A DNA stretch of 35,634 nucleotides from Actinomycetes bacterium (GTDB lineage Bacteria; Actinomycetota; Acidimicrobiia; Acidimicrobiales; RAAP-2). The translations under genes and the position numbers were made by a program. The DNA is taken from the NCBI GenBank assembly GCA_021845725.1, contig JAJZVL010000012.1, positions 1 to 35,634 on the forward strand, read 5' to 3'. Below are positions 14,501-21,762 of the stretch, one piece after another. Position 1 is the stretch's first letter. Each line of letters starts with the position of its first letter. The notes beneath the pieces are model-generated. The model saw nothing but the letters and a program-made list of their open reading frames with translations, was not told the DNA's origin and made no database searches.

Positions 14501-17331
14501 CGGCCCAACCCGAGGTCGGGGTCGCCAAGCTCCCGTGCGCGCCCGAGGCGGCGCTCGTAACGGCGCAGCTCCCTGCACGCCTCCTCGTAGCGCGTGCGCC
14601 GGAGCGCCTCCACCGGCACCGGACCGAGCGGTTCCCTTCCCACCACTTGGTAACGGTCGCGGTACTCGGCGAGGACGCGCGCCACGCGCTCGTACTCCCT
14701 CCGCTCGTCTGCGAAGGCCGGCGGGTACCCGATCGCCTCGGCCTGGTAGGCGGGAACCGGGCCGAAGTCGCCAGCGGCGGCGCTTTCCGGGCGCCTGGCC
14801 GATCGCGCCGTCGTCGGCGGGACGTCGCCGGAGCGCCCTTCCTCGTGGCCTCGGACGTCGAAGAGTTGGGGTTGGTGCTCCTCGAGGGCGAGGCGCTTCG
14901 CCCTCGAGACCGACAGGCGCTGGCCCACGCGCACGAGGGGATCGTCGGGCTGAGTTGGGCCGTCGACGCAGTCCAGGTCCTCGTCGACCCCGACCGAGGG
15001 GACGAACAGCTCGCTCCCCTTGCGTGCCCGGCTCATCGCGACGTAGCCGGCCTCCCGGGTGAGGGCGTCGGTCACGAGGACGAACGCGCTGTCGACCGTC
15101 GCGCCCTGGGCCTTGTGGACCGTGAGCGCGTAGCCGTGGGCCAAGTGGGCCGAGGCGTAGGGGGCGGGGAGGCGCAGGCGGCCCTCGGGGGTCGAGACGA
15201 CGACGCCCGCTCGGTCGAGGTGTTCCACGACTCCCCGGGTGCCGTTTCGCACGCCGAGTCTCCGGTCGTTCCTCGTGGCGACGACGGCGTCGCCCACGGC
15301 GAGCGCCAGGTCCCCGAACGTCGCGACGTCTTCACCGAGGAGACCCTGTTGCTTGAGCACCCGGCGCGCCGCGACGTTCAAGGCGTCGACCTCACGGCGG
15401 GTGGCGGCCAGCATGAGGGCGTCCTCGCCCCGATCCTGGGACTCCTGCCAGCGCGCGACGAGGGCGTGCATCGTCTCGGCCATTCCCGGAGCGGTCACGA
15501 CGCGCCCCGCCGCGGCGAAGGCCCCCAGTCCCCGGAGCGGATCGCCGCTCCGCAGCTCGTCGAGGGCCTCGCGCTCCCAGGGCTCGTGCTGGCGGCGGTT
15601 CTCGCAGAGCTCGAGCGCGCCGAGGCGGCGTGCGAGCGCGCCGAAGACCCCGCCCGCCTCGATCTCGGGGAGCTGGCGCGGGTCGCCGACGAGCACCACC
15701 TTCGCCCTGGCCCGGCTGGCCGCGTCCAAGAGGCGCGCGAGCTGGCGGGTGCCGACCATGCCCGCCTCGTCGACGACGACGACGTCGCCCGCACCGAGCA
15801 CCTCTGCGCCTGTGTCGAGTGAAGAGAGCAACCCGGCGAGCGTCGTCGACTCGATGCCGGCGCCGTCGTGGAGCCCCTTGGCCGCGCGTGCGGACAGCGA
15901 GGTCCCGAGCACCCGGTGCCCGGCGAGCTCCCAGGCGTGTCGGGCGGCTGTGAGCGCGGCGGTCTTACCGCTGCCGGCCTTGCCCACGACGACGTCGACG
16001 CCGGCGCCCGAGGTGATGAGGCGGGCGACCATGGCCTGCTGCTCGGGCGCGAGCCGCGGCGCGCCGGCGAGCGCGTGGGCGAGCAGTCGGGGCTCGACGA
16101 CCCCCACGCGCTCGCTCCGGCGCTCGAGTGCACCCCCGATCGCCCGGGACTCGACGGCGAGGAGTTCTTCGGTCGTGTGCCGCCGCTCTGCGCCCCGGTC
16201 GACCGAGGTCAGCGCCACGACGCCGTGCGCGCCCAGCACCAGGTCTGCGACCGCCTCGATCTCCTCTGCGCTCGCGCCGTCTGCCATGAGCTCTGCGACC
16301 CCCCGCACGACGTCGCGCCGCTCGAAGACCGAGTCGCTTGACGTGAGGCCGTGGTCGCCCACGAGGCGCGCGACGAGCGCGTGGCGGCGCGCTTCGGTGA
16401 GCGCCTCGCGCTCGTGGGCTCCGAGGAGCCGGGCGATCGAGGCCGGGTCGAGGCCGAGCTCGTGCGCTCTCGACCGCCACCGGGCCCGCAGCTCCTCGTC
16501 CGAGCCGCAAGCCGCGGCGGGGAGCTTGGGCGTGCGAGTGACGAGGGCGGCGATCTCTGCGGCCGCGGGCGAGTCTGCGCCGAGGTTGGCGAGGTGCGCC
16601 TCGATCGCCTGGCGTCTGGCGGAGAACCCCCGGAGCACCGCCTTAGGGATCCCCTCGAGCTCGGCCGCGCCGCTTTTGACCGGGCCGAAGCGGACCCCGA
16701 GGGCGTCGGTGAGCCGGGCGCGCAGCGACGCCTGGTAGAGGAAGCCCGCGGTGCGGGCGTGGTGGTAGAGAAGGCGTGGCCAGGTGGCCGACCACTTGCC
16801 GTCACTGCCGTAGGCGAGGTTGGCGACGAGGACGTGGGTGTGGAGCTGGGGGTCGCCCGCACGGGAGGTCCGGTGGACGAACGCGGCGGCGACGAACCCC
16901 TCGGCACCGAGCAGCTCGGCGCCCCCCGCCCCCCTGCGCACCCGGAGGGCCCGACGTTCCAGGTAGCCGAGGGCGTCGGCGACCGCCTCTGCGTGCAGGT
17001 CGCGCACGGCCGCTGCGACCCGTGCGTCGCCGAGCCCGTAGAGGAGGGAGACCGACTTGGGCGCAGAGAAGGTGAGGTCGAGCCCTGCGACGCGCTTCAG
17101 AGGATCGACGCGCCGGGCAAGGAGCGCCTCGCCGTCCGGGGACATGCCGGCGAGGAGCATCGAGAGGGTGGCGGCGTCGACGGGGCCGTCGAGCCCGAGG
17201 CGCGCCGCGCCACCGCCGAGCCACACCCCGGGCGCCTCCCCCGAGCCGGTGTAGTACTCCTCCCGGCCCCGGGCCACGCTCGACAGGTAGTAGCGCTCGG
17301 CGCCGGCCACGAGCCGGCCGATCGAGAGCAC
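14497..17331 (-). CDS. MobF-family relaxase-helicase (TrwC/TraA-like)
   Basis: A 944-aa bifunctional transfer protein. The relaxase domain (1-~300) has the tandem catalytic tyrosines Y14/Y15 (AERYYLSS) and the metal-binding histidines H153, H164 and H166 in FVHRTSR and PQLHTHVLVAN. The helicase domain has Walker A GKAGSGKT (450-457), Walker B VVVVDEAGMVG (DEAG 521-524) and C-terminal motifs VHKAQGATVDSAFVLV and YVAMSRARKG. It would nick oriT, attach covalently to the 5' end and unwind the strand for transfer. The ATG at 17331 lies 2 bases after the stop of the HTH gene. The C-terminal ~120 residues are Arg/Glu-rich. All key residues are present, so it should be active. Confidence 0.94.
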   Translation of the reverse strand: MLSIGRLVAGAERYYLSSVARGREEYYTGSGEAPGVWLGGGAARLGLDGPVDAATLSMLLAGMSPDGEALLARRVDPLKRVAGLDLTFSAPKSVSLLYGLGDARVAAAVRDLHAEAVADALGYLERRALRVRRGAGGAELLGAEGFVAAAFVHRTSRAGDPQLHTHVLVANLAYGSDGKWSATWPRLLYHHARTAGFLYQASLRARLTDALGVRFGPVKSGAAELEGIPKAVLRGFSARRQAIEAHLANLGADSPAAAEIAALVTRTPKLPAAACGSDEELRARWRSRAHELGLDPASIARLLGAHEREALTEARRHALVARLVGDHGLTSSDSVFERRDVVRGVAELMADGASAEEIEAVADLVLGAHGVVALTSVDRGAERRHTTEELLAVESRAIGGALERRSERVGVVEPRLLAHALAGAPRLAPEQQAMVARLITSGAGVDVVVGKAGSGKTAALTAARHAWELAGHRVLGTSLSARAAKGLHDGAGIESTTLAGLLSSLDTGAEVLGAGDVVVVDEAGMVGTRQLARLLDAASRARAKVVLVGDPRQLPEIEAGGVFGALARRLGALELCENRRQHEPWEREALDELRSGDPLRGLGAFAAAGRVVTAPGMAETMHALVARWQESQDRGEDALMLAATRREVDALNVAARRVLKQQGLLGEDVATFGDLALAVGDAVVATRNDRRLGVRNGTRGVVEHLDRAGVVVSTPEGRLRLPAPYASAHLAHGYALTVHKAQGATVDSAFVLVTDALTREAGYVAMSRARKGSELFVPSVGVDEDLDCVDGPTQPDDPLVRVGQRLSVSRAKRLALEEHQPQLFDVRGHEEGRSGDVPPTTARSARRPESAAAGDFGPVPAYQAEAIGYPPAFADERREYERVARVLAEYRDRYQVVGREPLGPVPVEALRRTRYEEACRELRRYERRLGRARELGDPDLGLGR

Positions 17332-17333
17332 CC

Positions 17334-17624
17334 TCAGCCGCCCTCTGCGACGAGGCGGTAGACGAGGGTGGGGGCAGGTCCGGGCGGCGCGGACGAGGCG
17401 CCCTCGGCCTCCTCCCCCAGCATCTCGAGGAGCGCCTTTCGGGGCACGAGGCGGCGGCGCCCGAGACGCAGGACCGGGATCTCGCCGCGGGCGGCGAGCT
17501 CGTAGGCGAAGGCACGGGAGACGCCGAGCACCTCGGCGGCTTCTACGATCGTGAGGACGAGACGGTCACGGCTGGAGGACCTCGTGTCCGTGCCGTCGGT
17601 GGTGGTGGTGTTCGTGGTGGTCAT
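17334..17624 (-). CDS. Small HTH DNA-binding protein (excisionase/MerR-type)
   Basis: A 96-aa protein. After a Thr-rich leader comes an excisionase-type winged HTH: LTIVEAAEVLGVSRAFAYEL, then ARGEIPVLRLGRRRLVPRKALLEML. The ATG at 17624 is chosen; a GTG six bases upstream is an alternative. Proteins of this type serve as Xis recombination directionality factors or as regulators of transfer genes. It is the first gene of the relaxase operon, and its start codon sits inside a perfect 14-bp palindrome downstream of four phased 12-bp repeats. Autoregulation or binding near oriT is therefore plausible. It is far from the integrase, which slightly favours a regulator or oriT-accessory role over Xis. 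Confidence 0.8.
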   Translation of the reverse strand: MTTTNTTTTDGTDTRSSSRDRLVLTIVEAAEVLGVSRAFAYELAARGEIPVLRLGRRRLVPRKALLEMLGEEAEGASSAPPGPAPTLVYRLVAEGG

Positions 17625-17630
17625 GACCAC
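17617..17630. promoter_or_regulatory. 14-bp palindrome at the HTH gene start
   Basis: GTGGTCATGACCAC is a perfect palindrome that includes the ATG of the HTH gene. It could be an operator overlapping the translation start. Function is inferred from position. Confidence 0.45.
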
Positions 17631-17645
17631 ACGCTGCGCCCGGGA

Positions 17646-17693
17646 CCTCGACTGGAACCTCGACAGATCCCTCGACTCGGACCTCGACAGGGC
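17646..17693. repeat. Four iteron-like repeats with exact 12-bp spacing
   Basis: CCTCGAC occurs at 17646-17652, 17658-17664, 17670-17676 and 17682-17688, each 12 bases after the last, with variable 5-base spacers. The array lies just upstream of the HTH-relaxase-coupling protein operon. Such phased repeats are typical binding arrays for a regulator or an oriT/origin protein. The HTH protein encoded next door is the obvious candidate ligand. Confidence 0.65.
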
Positions 17694-18186
17694 TCAACAC
17701 GGGCTGGGTTTCACCCCCAACCTGACGGAACGAGGCTCGTCAAGCCCCGCCGCAGGCGCCCGAAGGGCCCGGGCTTGACGAGCCGGATACCTCCCCGACG
17801 CCACACTGGAGGGGGCCGGCCCGTGGCCGGCCTGTGGGACGCATGGCTGATCGACCGGGGGAATCGGTCCCCCGTGCCGACCCGTCCGAAACCGACGAGG
17901 GGGGTGGTCGCCGCGACACCACTCGCCACCGCGGTGACGCTGGGAGCGGTGACCCCCGCAGGCAACATCCGCGGCACCCGCTGCGTCGTCGACCCACTTC
18001 CAGTGGCAGTGTGTGACTAACCCACGGAGCCGTTGAACGGAATTGTGCCGACGATCGGCACCAGCTTGTCACGGGCGTGCAGCGCTGCCCGTGCGATCGC
18101 ACGCTCCGTAGACTGGACTCCGGCCGAAGGACGAGCCGATCGCTCCTGGTTCGGATATGGTCACCGACGGTGGCCAGGTGCCAGCG
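17694..18186. other. Gene-free region with several hairpins, probable transfer-origin zone
   Basis: No convincing coding sequence occupies this stretch between divergently transcribed genes. Besides the 14-bp inverted repeat it has GGCCGGCC at 17814-17821 and again at 17825-17832, and a CGGGGG/CCCCCG hairpin (17856-17861 with 17869-17874). Open frames crossing it are GC-driven and have no protein-like composition. It should also contain the promoters of the relaxase operon (leftward) and of the DUF7662 gene (rightward), though no clear -10/-35 pair is visible. Confidence 0.45.
17734..17784. other. Candidate oriT: perfect 14-bp inverted repeat
   Basis: GGCTCGTCAAGCCC (17734-17747) and its exact complement GGGCTTGACGAGCC (17771-17784) are separated by 23 bases. 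The structure lies about 110-160 bases upstream of the first gene of the MobF operon. MobF oriT sites are usually found beside the relaxase operon and contain an inverted repeat next to the nick site. The nick position cannot be read from sequence alone. Confidence 0.45.
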
Positions 18187-19125
18187 ATGACCGCCAAGTA
18201 CGCGCCCCTCCGCTTGGCGCTCGAGTCCGCACCGGGCGACGAGCCGGTCTCGTTCACGTTCGCCGTGCTCGACGAGCTCGTGGGCGGGCTCCCCACAAGT
18301 GCCCGCCACCGTCCGTGGTGGGCCAACACCTTCAGCCACAACCGCCCGCACGCCCTCGCATGGATGTCGCTCGGGCGTCGTGTGAGCGAGGTGCGCCTCG
18401 GGGAGGCCGTCGTGTTCTCGCCGGCCGACGCAGAAGCCGTGGGACCCGGCCCCAACCCGTCTACACCACGACGGTCGGGATCGGCCGCCATCCTCGATGG
18501 GGTGGGTGCCCTGGCGGCCGTGCTCGAGCGTGCGGGCTACGAGACGGCGCTGCATGCCGTCGCGGCGCACACGGTGTTCCTCCATCCGGACACGGTCGAC
18601 CAGTCCAAGGGCAGAGCGCTCTTCCGGCTCGCCCGAGACCCGACGAGGCGCGGGGCGATCGACACCCTTCCCGACGGCCGCAGTGTGATGTACGACGACA
18701 ACACCGGACCGACCCTCGCCTTCATCTGGGCCTCTCAGCGGACGAAAGGGCGAGACGTCCAGTTCAACCACGTCTGGGGCGACCCGAGGAACCCCGACAC
18801 CTACACGGCCCTGTGGAATCTCTGCGCGACGCCGGCGTTCTTGGCAAAGACGACGGACGGGTCGAACCATCCGGAAGTCGTGAGGCTCCTCCGGTACCGG
18901 GCGTTCGACCTGTTCGGCAGCGTGCCGACCGGCGAAGAACAGCCCGTCCGTCCGAGTGGCTACGAGTCGCTCCGATGGCTGCGGGCACCAGAGCCCGTGA
19001 ACGACCTGGAGGCCGTGCTCCGCCGCCGCCTGGCCGATGCGCCCAGTTCTCGTCCGGCGGTCTCGGCGCGGCGATTGGGCTGGGCATACAGCGATGGGCC
19101 GGACTCGACGATCCGAGAGGGTTGA
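18187..19125 (+). CDS. DUF7662-domain protein with C-terminal NHVW domain, possible HNH-type
   Basis: A 312-aa protein with the start at ATG 18187; an in-frame ATG at 18157 is the alternative. Residues ~4-80 match the DUF7662 pattern: KYAPLRLALES, then FTFAVLDELVGGLPTSARHRPWWANTFSH (positions ~22-50), then RVSEVRLGEAVVFSPA. The C-terminal half has a conserved-looking block with FNHVWGDPRNPDTYTALWNL and LAKTTDG, then LLRYRAFDLFG. The NHxW...N pattern is suggestive of an HNH-like fold, but I cannot confirm a nuclease. It lies on the opposite strand from, and ends 13 bases from, drmC. It may be independent defence cargo or an accessory of the DISARM locus. Confidence 0.75.
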   Translation: MTAKYAPLRLALESAPGDEPVSFTFAVLDELVGGLPTSARHRPWWANTFSHNRPHALAWMSLGRRVSEVRLGEAVVFSPADAEAVGPGPNPSTPRRSGSAAILDGVGALAAVLERAGYETALHAVAAHTVFLHPDTVDQSKGRALFRLARDPTRRGAIDTLPDGRSVMYDDNTGPTLAFIWASQRTKGRDVQFNHVWGDPRNPDTYTALWNLCATPAFLAKTTDGSNHPEVVRLLRYRAFDLFGSVPTGEEQPVRPSGYESLRWLRAPEPVNDLEAVLRRRLADAPSSRPAVSARRLGWAYSDGPDSTIREG

Positions 19126-19138
19126 CTCGGAACAAGTC

Positions 19139-19918
19139 TCATTCGCGATGCCGCTGTAGGCACCGACTTGTTGGCGCTCCTGGAGCCAGAGGAACGAGGA
19201 CGCCGGCATGCATCAGGGAGAAGAGGTGATCGCGTATCTCCTGTGGCTGGCGCCCGCCTCGAAGGAGGATGCCGCACTCGAGGTTGTCCACCATGGCACG
19301 TCCCGTCAGGTTGGCGCTGCCGACAAGCGCCGTGTGCGCGTCGATCACGATGAGCTTGGCGTGGAGCGAGGCTCCCGATCGACGTGCAGACGCGGGCCAG
19401 GAGAGGCGGCGGACACGAAGATCAGGATAGGCCTCGCCGCTTCCGCTGAACGCCGGGTTGTCCTCGTGGCGCTCGAGGACCAAGGTGATGTCCACGTCGC
19501 GCTCGACCGCCCGTTGCAGTGCTCGCTCCACACGCGGCTCGTCGTAGGTGACGTAGCTCACGATCACGATCTCTCGTTCGGCTTCGTCGATGAGCTCGGC
19601 AACGACCGGAGCGGTCAGGCGGCCGGTCTCGACATCCGACTCTGGTCCCGTCCACACGACGTCCACACTCTGGCGACGAAGGGCGGCGTCGTACGCGGCC
19701 GCCGAGGCGGCGAGGGCACCCGAGAGCCACGGGCCGATCTCGGTCGTGGCGTCGAGCAGCTGCTCACAGGCGTCACGGACGAGAGGACTCGACGTCCTCG
19801 CCCGAAGCTCCAGCACGCCGCACCTCCCCTGAGCGGCGGCGCTCGACAGTTCCGTGAGGTCTGCACGGGGAAGTTGGCCCGCCAAGCCGACGATCAGCGC
19901 GAGGCCCGCTTCGCTCAC
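19139..19918 (-). CDS. drmC: DISARM protein DrmC, phospholipase D-like
   Basis: A 259-aa protein with a single PLD-type catalytic motif: H186, K188 and D193 in LHAKLIVID, followed by GSANLTGRAMVDNLECGILL. An earlier block, EREIVIVSYVTYDEP, matches the PLD fold. The start is GTG 19918, whose bases overlap the drmB stop as GTGA; the longer upstream frame is not protein-like. DrmC is one of the three core DISARM genes and the last in class 1 loci. In the DISARM literature the PLD gene is often dispensable for protection while drmA, drmB and the methylase matter more. The fold predicts phosphodiester cleavage or DNA binding. Confidence 0.92.
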   Translation of the reverse strand: MSEAGLALIVGLAGQLPRADLTELSSAAAQGRCGVLELRARTSSPLVRDACEQLLDATTEIGPWLSGALAASAAAYDAALRRQSVDVVWTGPESDVETGRLTAPVVAELIDEAEREIVIVSYVTYDEPRVERALQRAVERDVDITLVLERHEDNPAFSGSGEAYPDLRVRRLSWPASARRSGASLHAKLIVIDAHTALVGSANLTGRAMVDNLECGILLRGGRQPQEIRDHLFSLMHAGVLVPLAPGAPTSRCLQRHRE

Positions 19919-21762
19919 CGGGGTAGGGCGAGGCCGTCGTGGGTGAGGTCGACGAGCACGGCGCGGTCGAGCCAGCGGTTGTTCGCCTCGCACGACGTCT
20001 CGGACGCAAAGAGACAGGCATGGCAGGCAGCGGCGTGTAACGAGTCGGAAGGGTCCAGCGGCACGTGCTCGGCACAGAGAGGGTCGGACGAACAACGCGC
20101 CGCATCATCGAAGGCCACGTCGAGAAGTCGGCGCAGATAGCGGGCTTCGCCGAGGGCTACGAGCCCTCCGAGCGTTCCTTCACTGTCCGAGGCAGCCGTC
20201 GTAAGAAGGATCCCTGCCGTGCGCTGCTCGGGGCGACCGAGGTAGAGCCGCTCGCGGATGCTGGCCGACGAGTAGCCGCACTCGAGCGCCACCTGGCGGA
20301 TGAGGAGATGGCTCAACGTGTGCAAAAGCGTGTACCGGGCCACCGGAAAGAGCGGGTCGGGGGTCTGGTCGCGGTTCTGCTTCCAACGAGCGTAGGCATC
20401 TCGCAGGGCGACGAGGCGCGGGTGTTCCGCGACCCTTGCCTCCCAGCTGTGGACGGCCTCCTCATGGAGTTGGAGGAACACCCCTTCCCCGCGCTGTTCG
20501 ACGGCGGGAACCCAGTTGGGTGCCCCGAGGGTGAGGGGCAAGCGGCTCGCGGGGCTGAGATCATGGCGCTCGGGCGCATTGAGGCGCGTGAAGCCGACGA
20601 GTGCCGCCACGATCCGGAGCCGGCTGACCTGGACCACCTGGTCGATCAGCCAGTCGTAGCCTTCGGGATTGGGGGTGACCGAGGCGCGGAAGTCCTCGTC
20701 CTGGCGGTCGGTGGTCGGACGAGCCAACAGCTCCCACTCGGCCTCCAAGAGGCTCGCCGTCGCCTCCTCGGGCTCAGGTCCCCCCGTGGCTCGGAGCGAT
20801 TCAATCACGCTCCAGATCTCCGCCGCCGGGACGTCGCGCAACGCTCGAAGCGCGGGCATCTGTTCGACGAGCAACTGCACGATCTCGGCGCTCGGTTGGG
20901 CAGCGAGGACCTCCCAGTTCGCGGCGACCACGTCGCCGACACCCTCAGTGCTCGGCAGGTGCAGGGCACTGGCGGTCACGCTGAACCACAGGTTGGACGA
21001 ACCCAGGACCATGAGGCGCAAGGGCCGTCCGCAGGGCTCGAAGCGCTGGAGGTGGGGGTGGCGGCCTCGGCATCGTGGCAGGTGTGCCCGCCCCGTGAGG
21101 CCCGAAGCCTGTTGGACGTTGCGGCTGGCCCCACATTCGGCGCAGGTCACGGTCACCCTCGGCCCCAAGGTGCTCGCCGAGTCGCGCATCGTGAGCCGAG
21201 GTCCGCCGCAGGGCTTCCCCCGATGGACGAACTCGACGTAGGGGAAGTCGTCGAGATGGCCGACGTCACAGGTCACCAAAAAGCGCGCCGGAAGGCACGC
21301 CCGCTTGCGGGCGTCGGCCACCTGGCTCTGGACCTGGCACTGCGAGTGCACCCACTTGGCCAGGTCGGGCCGGCGACCAAAGCGGTGGACCAGGGTGAAC
21401 TGGCCAGGAGGGTCGAGCGGGCCCAGGCGAAAGCACCGAGGGCACCGAACCCAGCGCGGAAACGGCGTCACCGGGACCCCGGTGCGGGTCCAGGGGTCCT
21501 CGACGTCGTCGGGGTCCCAGGGTGCCTTGCGCAGCGCACGCACCTGCGGGCCGAGGACCTCTCGGACCCGGGCGAGCAGCCGAGGTTCTGCGATCGCCTC
21601 TGCTCGCTCAGGGCTCCAGGCGTTGAGCCCCCGGACCACGACGCTCATCGTCGGCAGGTCGACCACGCTGCCCACCCCGGCCGTGGTGATCAGGTGGCTC
21701 GGCCGGGCTCCACCGATGCGGGTCGGCTGCGTCCGGTGAACCGCAGGCGGGGTCAGCGTCAT
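19915..21762 (-). CDS. drmB: DISARM protein DrmB, DUF1998 domain
   Basis: A 615-aa protein. The N-terminus carries RPSHLITTAGVGSVVDLP, typical of DrmB. Cysteine pairs WVRCPRCFRLG, TCAECGAS and a later CRGR suggest zinc binding. The C-terminal DUF1998 region has AGILLTTAASDSEGTLGGLV and CHACLFASETSCEANNRWLDR. The start is ATG 21762, overlapping the drmA stop as ATGA; the stop in turn overlaps drmC. DrmB forms a complex with the DrmA helicase in DISARM, where it is thought to help recognise unmethylated incoming DNA. No disrupted motif is seen. Confidence 0.93.
   Translation of the reverse strand: MTLTPPAVHRTQPTRIGGARPSHLITTAGVGSVVDLPTMSVVVRGLNAWSPERAEAIAEPRLLARVREVLGPQVRALRKAPWDPDDVEDPWTRTGVPVTPFPRWVRCPRCFRLGPLDPPGQFTLVHRFGRRPDLAKWVHSQCQVQSQVADARKRACLPARFLVTCDVGHLDDFPYVEFVHRGKPCGGPRLTMRDSASTLGPRVTVTCAECGASRNVQQASGLTGRAHLPRCRGRHPHLQRFEPCGRPLRLMVLGSSNLWFSVTASALHLPSTEGVGDVVAANWEVLAAQPSAEIVQLLVEQMPALRALRDVPAAEIWSVIESLRATGGPEPEEATASLLEAEWELLARPTTDRQDEDFRASVTPNPEGYDWLIDQVVQVSRLRIVAALVGFTRLNAPERHDLSPASRLPLTLGAPNWVPAVEQRGEGVFLQLHEEAVHSWEARVAEHPRLVALRDAYARWKQNRDQTPDPLFPVARYTLLHTLSHLLIRQVALECGYSSASIRERLYLGRPEQRTAGILLTTAASDSEGTLGGLVALGEARYLRRLLDVAFDDAARCSSDPLCAEHVPLDPSDSLHAAACHACLFASETSCEANNRWLDRAVLVDLTHDGLALPR

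Noticed and set aside
12407..14560. Plus-strand open frame of 717 codons
   Set aside because: It is antisense to the TPR and coupling-protein genes, whose Walker motifs and overlapping starts are clear. The plus-frame product is Arg/Gly/Pro-rich without domains.
11373..17331. A full integrative conjugative element
   Set aside because: Only relaxase and coupling-ATPase genes are recognisable. No VirB4 or pore-component genes occur in the island, so mobilizable is the supportable term.
17646..17693. Short phased repeats as a CRISPR array
   Set aside because: Units are 7 bases with 5-base spacers, far below CRISPR repeat and spacer lengths, and no cas genes are present.
17740..19209. Minus-strand open frame of 489 codons
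   Set aside because: It is antisense to the DUF7662 gene and runs through the hairpin-rich non-coding region. The composition is not protein-like.
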